This document shows positions 1-7,683 of a stretch of DNA of 64,000 bases, in pieces (the first letter of the stretch is position 1; each line of letters begins with the position of its first letter). The notes beneath the pieces were generated by a model. The model searched no databases, was not told where the DNA came from, and saw only the letters and a program-made list of their open reading frames with translations. Source of the stretch: an uncultured Bacteroidales bacterium (GTDB lineage: Bacteria > Bacteroidota > Bacteroidia > Bacteroidales > WCHB1-69); the NCBI GenBank assembly GCA_900316305.1, contig ONCM01000003.1:26198-90197 (forward strand), read 5' to 3'. The position numbers were made by a program, and so were the translations under genes.

Positions 1-1
1 C

Positions 2-3000
2 CGTCCCACAAGTCCGACCATTCTGGTGCTGCCGCCGTTTGAGGACACCCCCAACCAGTTGCGCCTCCAATTCGACGTGCTCTCCACCTACGGACACGGC
101 TTCGAAGCGGGTGTCATCACCGATGTGACGGATGAAACCTCCTTCACCCCCATCGCTACCTGTCTGCCAACCAACAGCGGTTGGAACCACTTTGAGGTTT
201 CCTTCGCTGGCTTCACCTCCGGCAGAATCGCCCTCCGTTCCAACGACAACGGTCCCGCCTATCTCGACAATATGATGGTGGATGAAGTACCTTCCTGCGT
301 GAAACCTTCTCAGGTGATTGTCTCTAACATTGATGTCTATTCAGCTGACATCACGATCACCGATCCCAATAATACTAATCATTATATGGTATATGCCGCC
401 GAAGATAGCGTAGAAATCTATAGTGACAGCTACACTCTCACCAACCTGCAGCCCAACACGCTCTATGTGGTGGGTGTGCGCACCATCTGCAGCGACAACA
501 CCATTACAAACGCTACCGAAACCTCCTTCCGCACCGGCTGTGGCCCGATTGCCATCCCCTATCATGAGGATTTCAGCCAGTTTGCGGATTTGTCCAACGG
601 CTACGGCTACGCAGTGACCGACAGCACCCTACCCTGCTGGGGCTTCTTCAAATCACGTGCGCTCGACCGTCTGGAGCTCTTCCCCTACACGTCCACTTAC
701 GGCTATGGCGAGGATGGCTACACCTTGCGCATCTATTCCAACAATTCCAACTCTATTGATATTCTGATGCTTCCCGAACTTGCTCAAGCAACCAATACGT
801 TGGAAATCAGCTTTATGACCCGTCCTTCCGAAACCGGCTCTTTTGGCGGTATTTTGGAAGTGGGCTATATGACCGATCCCACCGACACAGCCAGTTTTGT
901 CGCGGTGACCAGCTATAGCTGTGGCCAGTTCACCAACGGCTACGACCTGCGTGCCGTCACCTTGAGCAATGCACCCGCCAATGCCCGCATCGCGATACGC
1001 ACAATCCCCACTGGCGGTTCCGCCAAATCTTGGTACATCGATGACCTCGACGTTCACGACATGCCCGCCTGCGCCCGCGCCAACGGCATCAGCGTGGATA
1101 ATATCACCACCGACGGCTTCACTCTTCACGTGGACGACCCCACCTTGGTGAACAACTATCGTTACTATATCAGCTCAGAAAATAGCGTTGATAGCGCCGA
1201 CTTCTACGACACAGTGGTTATCGTCAACGGTTTGGCCGCTTCTACGGACTTCGAACTCACTGTAGTCTCTATCTGTCCCGATGGTACTTTCACTTTGCCT
1301 CACACCATTTCGGTCAGCACCCTCTGTGCGCCCGTGCCCGATGTTCCCTTCGTGGAAAACTTCGAAAGCTGGACGGCCACTCAGTCGGAGGGCATGAACC
1401 GTTGCTGGAACCGTCTGTACTGTAACTCATCCAGCAGCTTGGTTACCAACAACTATCCTTATTGTGCCAGTGGTAGTGGCAATGCCTACAACGGCTTCAA
1501 GTCACTCAAGATGTACTCCAAAGGAACTACCAGTGCCATCAAAGAATACTCCGTGGCTTATCTGCCTGAGTTTACGGCTAATATGAACACCCTGAAAGTA
1601 AGTTTCTTCTACAAATATGGTGGCAGCACCACCAATATGAACAAGGTGCGTATCGCTGTTGGTATCAGCGAAGACGTGACCGACACCACCACTTTCACCC
1701 GTTTGGCCACCCTCACCCCGACCGTCATCGGTTGGAACGAGTTTGAGGTGGAATTCAGCGGCTACACCGGCAACGGCAACCGCATCACCATCATGCAGAC
1801 CAGCACCGGCACCACCGCCATCACCAGCTACATCGACAGCGTGGTGGTGGACACCGTCAGCAGCTGCAACCGTCCTACCACTTTTGAAGTGTCCAACATC
1901 TCCGCTTACGGCGCTACCCTTACCTGGACCGATCCCGGCACGGCAGACTCCTACATCGTGCGCTGGACCGACGGCACTACGACCGACAGCGTCATCGTCA
2001 CCAACGACACCCTCTACGAACTCAGTAGTCTGTTGCCCAGCACCACCTATTCTGTGGATATCCGCAGTATCTGTTGGGGCGAACCCACCAATGCCCGCAC
2101 GCTGACCTTCGCCACTTCCTGTGCTCCCATGCCGCTGCCGTGGAGCATGGACTTCGAAAACATCACGAATATTAACCAACTCTCTTCCTGCTGGAACAGA
2201 TATAGCGGTATTTATGTTGACTCTACCAACAGTGCTACGCTGACCTCCACTTCCAGCGGTTGGGCACGTTCCAACACTGCTTTTGACGGATCGTCACATG
2301 TGAAAGTCAACATCTATGGAACTTCATGCAAGTATTGGTTAGTGACTCCTGAAATTGATCTCACTGCGAATGCCGAGCTGACCTTCGACTATATGTTCAC
2401 CGCTTACAACAATGCCAACGCTCCTCAAACAGGATCCGGCCTTGATGATGACCGTTTCATCGTGCTCGCCACCACCGACAACGGCACCAGCTGGACTCCT
2501 ATTGCCAAGTGGGGTAACGACACCGTCAACCGCGATGATTACTACCTTGCCGATGTTACCAACACCGTATCCAATATCACCCTCTCTTTGGCTGATTTCA
2601 CCGGACAAGTTGTTCGACTGGCCTTCTACGGCGAAAGTACTGTCGGCGGCACCGACAACGATTTCCGCATCGACAATATCGTAGTGGCATTGGCAGCCGA
2701 CACTACCTCCACTCCCGACACTATCCCCACGCCTCCTCCTACCCCTGAAGATGCCACCATCTCCGCTAATGACATTATCTACTGGATTGGCAGTGGTGAC
2801 GAAAGCGCCATCTTCGTACTCAACATTGACACTACTTCAGTGGCTTGGGGTTATCACTTTGATGCGGATGATGAACCCACGATTGACGATATGATCGCCG
2901 ACATTGATGCCGCTGACCCGCGTTTGGCCTACACTGTCAGCTATGAAACATACGAATACACTTTCTATTATGTCAATCACCCGCTCAAACTCATCGGCGA

Positions 3001-4309
3001 CAACTTCCGTTTCAAAGTGAATGGCTCGTTGGCTTCCGCCCTTGAAGAGTTTGAAGACTATGACCTTGCCGACAGCATGATCGTTGTGGTCAGCACGTTG
3101 GCAGGTGATGTCTGGAACACGCCTATTGTTCCTGCAACCGTGGCTACCATGCCGGTAGATGCTACCATCTCCGCTGAGGAAATCCTCTATTGGGTCGGTG
3201 AAGGCAGCAACGAGGCCGTCATCGCTATCAACTGGGGCGTTCCCGACACTGCACTGGCTTGGGGTTTGCGTTTCAACGGCAATCTGACCGTGACCACCGC
3301 TTTGCAGGCGCTCGTTGCCGGTGAAAGCCGTCTCACGACCAACACCGCCATGTCCACCTTCGACTACAATGATGGGACGGTCAACCTCAGCTTCCAGAAT
3401 AATCCTAACAACTTCATGCAGTTCATCCTCAACGGCAACTCACAGGCTGGTCTGTCCAGTCCGGTGACCGACGGTGCTTTCCTCAAGGTAGGTGAATCCG
3501 CTTACGGTATCGGTTACGACTCCACCGCATACGCCGGTATGTGGTATCCGTCGGGCGTGGCATGGCCGACCACCATTCATCCTGTTACAGCTCCCGACAC
3601 CACACCTATAATCCCCGTCCCCGAAGAGGCCACTATCGCTTTCAGCGAAATCCTCTACTGGGTGGGTGAAGGTTCCAACGAGGCCGTCATGGCTGTCAAC
3701 TGGGCCGACACTGCTTTGGCTTGGGGTTACCGCTGGAACGGCACTGCCACTGTCGCCGACATGATGGCCGATATCGCCGCCGCCGACCCGCGCTTCAGCT
3801 ACGAACTGGGCAGCTGGGGTCTCGACGACATCCTCTTCATTGTTGCCGAAGGCGACACCCTCCGCAAGGTTCCCTACAGCTATTGGGAAAGCAAGAACAA
3901 TGGCTATATGGATATGGGTATGGATCAGACCCTCGCTAACGGTGACTTCGAGAAATGGGCCGAACCCGCTGCCGGCGTTATTGTCGATAGCATGGAATAC
4001 GAGGGTTACTGGTACTACACCTACGTCTATCCGATGACCATCAATCCTGTTTCTGTGCCCGACACCATCCACGACGGCATCGATGACCACGAGATGTCCC
4101 GCGTGTACGCCTACCCGAACCCGTGCACGAACACGCTTTACATCACCAACGAGAACGCCGAGCGCATCGAACTGTACAATGCTAACGGCAAACTGCTGGA
4201 GGCCATCGAAAACCGCGACACGCAAGTGACTCTGAATATGCAACAGTATCCTGCTGGCCTCTATCTGCTGAAAGTCGGCAACGGCGTGCAGAAGATTCTG
4301 AAGAAATAA
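2..4309 (+). CDS. T9SS-sorted multidomain surface protein (5' partial)
   Basis: The frame is open from the first bases of the window, so the true start and signal peptide lie upstream; the GTG at 26 is not convincing. About 1,436 codons are visible. Domains alternate between MAM-like 'choice-of-anchor J' jelly-roll modules (each with a W-x-R / YIDD-type strand pattern) and fibronectin type III modules (around residues 95-170, 345-430 and 615-700, counting from base 26). Then come three repeats starting near residues 910, 1046 and 1202, each with a motif like LYWVGEGSNEA followed by ALAWGYRW and ADPR. The end (about 1355-1427) is a type A T9SS sorting domain with YPNPC and a basic LKK terminus. 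The role is probably adhesion or ligand binding at the cell surface; the ligand is unknown. The downstream gene has almost the same sorting domain. Confidence 0.85.
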   Translation, partial: RPTSPTILVLPPFEDTPNQLRLQFDVLSTYGHGFEAGVITDVTDETSFTPIATCLPTNSGWNHFEVSFAGFTSGRIALRSNDNGPAYLDNMMVDEVPSCVKPSQVIVSNIDVYSADITITDPNNTNHYMVYAAEDSVEIYSDSYTLTNLQPNTLYVVGVRTICSDNTITNATETSFRTGCGPIAIPYHEDFSQFADLSNGYGYAVTDSTLPCWGFFKSRALDRLELFPYTSTYGYGEDGYTLRIYSNNSNSIDILMLPELAQATNTLEISFMTRPSETGSFGGILEVGYMTDPTDTASFVAVTSYSCGQFTNGYDLRAVTLSNAPANARIAIRTIPTGGSAKSWYIDDLDVHDMPACARANGISVDNITTDGFTLHVDDPTLVNNYRYYISSENSVDSADFYDTVVIVNGLAASTDFELTVVSICPDGTFTLPHTISVSTLCAPVPDVPFVENFESWTATQSEGMNRCWNRLYCNSSSSLVTNNYPYCASGSGNAYNGFKSLKMYSKGTTSAIKEYSVAYLPEFTANMNTLKVSFFYKYGGSTTNMNKVRIAVGISEDVTDTTTFTRLATLTPTVIGWNEFEVEFSGYTGNGNRITIMQTSTGTTAITSYIDSVVVDTVSSCNRPTTFEVSNISAYGATLTWTDPGTADSYIVRWTDGTTTDSVIVTNDTLYELSSLLPSTTYSVDIRSICWGEPTNARTLTFATSCAPMPLPWSMDFENITNINQLSSCWNRYSGIYVDSTNSATLTSTSSGWARSNTAFDGSSHVKVNIYGTSCKYWLVTPEIDLTANAELTFDYMFTAYNNANAPQTGSGLDDDRFIVLATTDNGTSWTPIAKWGNDTVNRDDYYLADVTNTVSNITLSLADFTGQVVRLAFYGESTVGGTDNDFRIDNIVVALAADTTSTPDTIPTPPPTPEDATISANDIIYWIGSGDESAIFVLNIDTTSVAWGYHFDADDEPTIDDMIADIDAADPRLAYTVSYETYEYTFYYVNHPLKLIGDNFRFKVNGSLASALEEFEDYDLADSMIVVVSTLAGDVWNTPIVPATVATMPVDATISAEEILYWVGEGSNEAVIAINWGVPDTALAWGLRFNGNLTVTTALQALVAGESRLTTNTAMSTFDYNDGTVNLSFQNNPNNFMQFILNGNSQAGLSSPVTDGAFLKVGESAYGIGYDSTAYAGMWYPSGVAWPTTIHPVTAPDTTPIIPVPEEATIAFSEILYWVGEGSNEAVMAVNWADTALAWGYRWNGTATVADMMADIAAADPRFSYELGSWGLDDILFIVAEGDTLRKVPYSYWESKNNGYMDMGMDQTLANGDFEKWAEPAAGVIVDSMEYEGYWYYTYVYPMTINPVSVPDTIHDGIDDHEMSRVYAYPNPCTNTLYITNENAERIELYNANGKLLEAIENRDTQVTLNMQQYPAGLYLLKVGNGVQKILKK

Positions 4310-4363
4310 CCCCTTTTATATTAATGAGTTGCCGGTCTTTGGGATGATGTAACCGGTTAAAGA

Positions 4364-4397
4364 AGGAAACGGCTCCGCAATGTCGGGGCTGTTTCCT
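4364..4397 (+). terminator. hairpin after the first T9SS gene
   Basis: AGGAAACGGC at 4364-4373 pairs with GCTGTTTCCT at 4388-4397 (one G-T pair). No clear T-run follows, so termination is plausible rather than certain. Confidence 0.4.
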
Positions 4398-4460
4398 GTT
4401 TGAAAACTATCAAATACAAAATTACGCGTCACTATAATCCTAATATAACCGAAAAAATCC

Positions 4461-4468
4461 TATTTTTG
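4461..4468 (+). promoter_or_regulatory. -7 element upstream of 4527 gene
   Basis: TATTTTTG matches the Bacteroidetes primary sigma factor -7 consensus TAnnTTTG and sits 58 bases before the ATG. No good TTTG box is visible at the expected upstream spacing. Confidence 0.45.
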
Positions 4469-4526
4469 CCACTACAAAGTGGTGTGGATATGCATTTATG
4501 ATATTTTTTAACAAACAAAATAAATT

Positions 4527-5585
4527 ATGAAGAAATTATTACTCTTTTTCGGTTTATTCTGCATGATAAACCTGATTTTTGCCCAAGAGATGGATCATCT
4601 AATTGGCCATGATTCCGTTGTCACTACTTATCCTGATTCCATCTTGAATACGATTTTGGATTCCGAACCTGGTCCTTTCTGCGGCCCTGTCGGCTCTGAA
4701 GGCTGCAACGCCATCGCCGCCAATGACAACCAAATTGTGGCTTGGGCTACTGGAGTGGAACTTACCCGTGGACCGTATATGATCACCAACCCGGAAGGTC
4801 CGTATGCCTACTTCGGCGGTGACACCAACGCCATCGGACCGGCTACCATGGACAACACCATGGATGCCGTCAGTCTCGGCGACGGCGGTTCCGCGCTGGT
4901 CACCTTCGACCGTCCCATCAGTAACGGCGAAGGTCCTGACTTTGCCGTATTCGAGAACTCCTTCAACGACACCTTCCTCGAACTGGCCTTTGTGGAGGTA
5001 AGCTCCGACGGCGTGCATTTCGTGCGCTTCCCAGCCACCTCACTCACCCCGACCGACGAGCAGGTGAGCGGTGCTGTAGGCGGCGTGGATGCCACCAACC
5101 TCAACAACCTGGCCGGCAAGTTCCGCATCGGCTACGGCACCCCGTTTGATCTCGAAGAGCTGCGCGACAGTGCCAACCTCAACATTGACAGCATCGTCTA
5201 TGTGCGTATCATCGATGTGGTGGGCACCATCGACCCGCAGTACGCCACCTACGACGCTTTCGGACACATCGTCAACGACCCTTGGCCGACCAACTTCTGG
5301 AGCTGCGGCTACGACCTCACTGGCGTGGGCGTCATTCACCAAAAGACCGTCGGCATTGGCAACCACGAAATGGCTCGCGTGTATGCCTATCCGAACCCCT
5401 GCAATAGCACGCTCTACATCATCAACGAGAACGCCGAACGCATCGAACTCTACAACACCAATGGCCAACTACTTGAAACAATAAATAACGGCGACACACA
5501 AGTGACTCTCAACATGCAACAATATCCCTCTGGTCTTTATCTGCTGAAAGTCGGCAACGGCGTACAGAAGATTCTGAAGAAATAA
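4527..5585 (+). CDS. T9SS-sorted secreted protein, FENSF-type domain
   Basis: 352 residues. Residues 1-20 are a signal peptide ending in FAQ. The central domain (about 50-275) has the signature FAVFENSF, then LAFVEVSSDGVHF and YVRIIDVVG, a secreted jelly-roll-like family seen in Bacteroidetes and in PEP-CTERM bacteria; its function is not established. Residues 280-352 form a type A sorting domain with YAYPNPC and a C-terminal KILKK, nearly identical to that of the upstream protein. The gene has its own promoter-like box and a strong terminator, so it is probably a single transcription unit. From memory, this domain and the GEGSNEA repeats of the neighbour tend to occur together in Bacteroidetes surface-uptake loci, so the two proteins may work as a pair. 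Confidence 0.85.
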   Translation: MKKLLLFFGLFCMINLIFAQEMDHLIGHDSVVTTYPDSILNTILDSEPGPFCGPVGSEGCNAIAANDNQIVAWATGVELTRGPYMITNPEGPYAYFGGDTNAIGPATMDNTMDAVSLGDGGSALVTFDRPISNGEGPDFAVFENSFNDTFLELAFVEVSSDGVHFVRFPATSLTPTDEQVSGAVGGVDATNLNNLAGKFRIGYGTPFDLEELRDSANLNIDSIVYVRIIDVVGTIDPQYATYDAFGHIVNDPWPTNFWSCGYDLTGVGVIHQKTVGIGNHEMARVYAYPNPCNSTLYIINENAERIELYNTNGQLLETINNGDTQVTLNMQQYPSGLYLLKVGNGVQKILKK

Positions 5586-5590
5586 ATAGG

Positions 5591-5623
5591 AAACGGCCCC
5601 GCAATCGCGAGGCCGTTTTTTTT
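5591..5623 (+). terminator. rho-independent terminator
   Basis: AAACGGCC at 5591-5598 pairs with GGCCGTTT at 5611-5618 and is followed by an unbroken run of T. It ends the 4527 gene. Confidence 0.8.
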
Positions 5624-5653
5624 ATCAATGTGTCGGTTCCTATTCCCACCCCC

Positions 5654-5713
5654 GCGTGCGGAACGCACGCCATCTTAGTAACCCCACATCAGGCGCCAGC
5701 CGCAGTGTGGGGT
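5654..5713. repeat. two-hairpin REP-like element, copy 1
   Basis: Hairpin 1 is GCGTGCG-GAA-CGCACGC. A linker CATCTTAGTA follows, then hairpin 2 with ACCCCACA (5681-5688) pairing TGTGGGGT (5706-5713). The same architecture (GAA loop, CTATGCTA-like linker, second hairpin) recurs at 48407 and 58251. Confidence 0.6.
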
Positions 5714-5738
5714 AGGCGTATGCAGCGCAACAAAAAAT

Positions 5739-5769
5739 TTTGCGCACCGTATTATTTTTTGTATCTTTG
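5739..5769 (+). promoter_or_regulatory. strong Bacteroidetes-type promoter
   Basis: TTTG at 5739-5742, a 19-base spacer and TATCTTTG at 5762-5769 match the full TTTG-N19-TAnnTTTG consensus. Transcription would start near 5776, about 300 bases before the next start codon, so it produces a long untranslated RNA or leader. Confidence 0.7.
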
Positions 5770-5775
5770 CACCGT

Positions 5776-6063
5776 CAACTCGAGGACATGTTTTGTCGCA
5801 AGATTGGCGGATTTTTATTGAATAAAACGAAGCGTTATGCTCGTCTTGCTAATGGAAACGTGAGAAATTTCCCGAATAATGATGCAAGAGAGTGTGATGG
5901 CTTACGCGAATAGCGTGGGCTGAATCCACATCTGCATCATTAGGTTTTCTCACGACCTCCATTAGAAGAAGTGGTATACAGTGCCACGCTTCTTTTGTGT
6001 GATATGCTCTTAGGGTACTGGGGAGCGCGGAAACCTGATGAGCCGACAGGGATACAACACGGC
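5776..6063 (+). ncRNA. candidate structured RNA or long 5' leader (unknown family)
   Basis: No convincing gene lies here, but the transcript is strongly self-complementary. Three nested stems form a rod: 5849-5856 with 5958-5965 (8 bp), 5859-5866 with 5947-5954 (8 bp) and 5877-5886 with 5933-5942 (10 bp), topped by a small ACGC/GCGT hairpin at 5904-5916. A second hairpin, AAGAAG-TGG (5966-5974) with CCA-CG-CTTCTT (5984-5994), is followed by four T and could end a free RNA near 5998. Next to the start codon of the following gene, CCTG/CAGG (6034-6037, 6047-6050) and GCCG/CGGC (6042-6045, 6060-6063) interleave as an H-type pseudoknot. I do not recognise tmRNA, RNase P, SRP RNA or a known riboswitch. 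An antisense open frame (5849-6136) covers the rod but looks like chance. Confidence 0.5.
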
Positions 6064-6071
6064 TGGATACA

Positions 6072-6485
6072 ATGAAAAGAATCTCATTGGTGTTAATTGC
6101 ATTGTTTTGGACAGCAACAAGTCTCGCCCAGTCCACAAATGAAGAACCTTACAATCCAAATGCACCTGAAAACACCATTAAAATTCCAGGCAGAGAAATT
6201 TATGTAAATGGCATGGATGAGCCATCTCGAATGTCTTGGGATGTGGCAAAAAGTGTATGCGCCTGCAAAGGAGATGGCTGGCGGCTTCCAACTATTGGTG
6301 AATTGCAAACTATCTATCAATACCGGGATATGTTTGGTAATTTCAGCCGTGAGTACTACTGGGCACTGGAACTGAACAAAAAATCAGGCAGATATTACAA
6401 TCTGAAATTCACGAATGGGAAGATCGCGGACGAAGAGTCAGATGAAAGAAACAAAGTCCGTTGTGTTTGGATTCCCACGAAGTAG
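6072..6485 (+). CDS. small secreted DUF1566/FISUMP-like protein
   Basis: 137 residues with a clear signal peptide (1-20, ending SLAQ). Residues 52-133 match the C-type-lectin-like DUF1566/FISUMP pattern: SWDVAKSVC, then GWRLPTIGEL at 69-78, a YYWA strand, and a closing VRCVW. Such domains are usually surface or periplasmic ligand-binding folds, and the partner is unknown. It is short for the family, with little besides the one domain. The ATG lies 9 bases after a possible pseudoknot, and the gene is the first of three secreted-protein genes on the transcript from 5776. The function cannot be stated further. Confidence 0.7.
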   Translation: MKRISLVLIALFWTATSLAQSTNEEPYNPNAPENTIKIPGREIYVNGMDEPSRMSWDVAKSVCACKGDGWRLPTIGELQTIYQYRDMFGNFSREYYWALELNKKSGRYYNLKFTNGKIADEESDERNKVRCVWIPTK

Positions 6486-6515
6486 ATTGACAATTCACCA
6501 TTATTCCCAAAAACA

Positions 6516-7670
6516 ATGACGCACAAACGATATTTTCTCTGCATTTTCTTGATGTTGAATGCGGCTGCCATCTTTGCGCAAACGCCCATTCAAGTTGCTG
6601 ATTTGTCTTTTAAGTTGAATGGCAACACAGCAGAAGAGTTCTATTACAGTTTCGCTGAAGGGGACATAATGGTTGTGGATTTTGAACTCGCCAAGGGGAA
6701 GGGAGTGCAATTTGAAATTGTGGAACTACCTAACCAGATTAAAACAAGCCAGTTCACAGCGAAAATGACCGATTATCGACTAAATGTTTTCTCTACAAAG
6801 GTCTATTTGTTCAGGATAACCAACGGATTGGGCAACAAAATGTGTTCTCTTCACATTAAACGTATTCCCAAATCGCAAGAAACACTGAAATTCAATACGG
6901 GATGGGAATGGAAAACACTTTATGACACTACATATAATCACTATTCGGAAGATTCTCTTGTCGGACATGATACGGTACATTACATGGAGACAATAAAAGA
7001 AGTGGACTCAAGAGAGGTGTCAGAAGAAATGTTGTTCGATCGTAAAGAGGAAATACCTTCTATTGCCAAAATGTTTTTGGACGAAAATCCTCGTAAATGC
7101 ATTACATTCCATTTACCTCAAAACATAGAAAATACCTATTTGAGGAAGACTGTGATTGGTTGGGGCTTTTGGATATGTGTGGGAGATCATTCAAGCAGTT
7201 GGTGGAGCAAAAATAAAAATTTAATGATTAAAGGGGCTTCTACTATTGCGGGAACAACAATGAGCCCTTTGGGTGCTTTCGTCGCAGGAGAAATTACAAA
7301 TTTACTAATTCCAGACAAAGGCGCAGTGGATAATGTTATATGGGCTGTTATTTCTAATTGGAACGACAGAAATGCATTTGTAAATGGAGAACGTGCATAT
7401 TGTATGCAAACTGGAAATGGTCCAGGTGCATGGGGAAAATTTTTAGATGCAAAGGATACCCAAGGTACATATCACATCTGTTTACGAAATGACAATACTA
7501 TAGGAAAAATAAGGGTGAACGTGAAAGTATCTGTTCTTGTGGAAACCATTACCTATAAAGATGTAGATTATCCTCGGACACGGATAGTTCCTCAATATGT
7601 AAAAGTACCAAAAGTCCGCAGGAATATTACCTCCCGTCAGATCAGAGTTCCAGTGAATGAAGGTAGATAA
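6516..7670 (+). CDS. secreted hypothetical protein
   Basis: 384 residues, not recognised. Residues 1-22 are a signal peptide ending IFAQ. The middle of the protein (about 35-130) looks like beta strands. A hydrophobic glycine-rich stretch, GASTIAGTTMSPLGAFVAGE, at about 240-262 could insert in or associate with a membrane. The last 45 residues are basic and proline-rich (PQYVKVPKVRR). No T9SS sorting domain or catalytic motif is visible. It lies 30 bases after the DUF1566-like gene and 13 bases before the C10 protease start, so the three are probably co-transcribed. Base composition is AT-rich like its neighbours. A role as partner or protector of the protease is possible but unsupported. Confidence 0.65.
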   Translation: MTHKRYFLCIFLMLNAAAIFAQTPIQVADLSFKLNGNTAEEFYYSFAEGDIMVVDFELAKGKGVQFEIVELPNQIKTSQFTAKMTDYRLNVFSTKVYLFRITNGLGNKMCSLHIKRIPKSQETLKFNTGWEWKTLYDTTYNHYSEDSLVGHDTVHYMETIKEVDSREVSEEMLFDRKEEIPSIAKMFLDENPRKCITFHLPQNIENTYLRKTVIGWGFWICVGDHSSSWWSKNKNLMIKGASTIAGTTMSPLGAFVAGEITNLLIPDKGAVDNVIWAVISNWNDRNAFVNGERAYCMQTGNGPGAWGKFLDAKDTQGTYHICLRNDNTIGKIRVNVKVSVLVETITYKDVDYPRTRIVPQYVKVPKVRRNITSRQIRVPVNEGR

Positions 7671-7683
7671 TAATACAATCATC

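Noticed and set aside
6025-6063. GGAAAC next to CTGATGAG suggested a hammerhead ribozyme
   Set aside because: The two core pieces are adjacent with no room for stems I and III and no NUH cleavage site in place.
5776-6070. tmRNA, or a retron RNA with its reverse transcriptase
   Set aside because: There is no tRNA-like end or tag frame typical of tmRNA, and no reverse transcriptase lies in the window.
5849-6136. 95-codon antisense open frame over the structured RNA
   Set aside because: It has no promoter or family match and mirrors the palindromic stems, so it is probably a by-product of the RNA structure.
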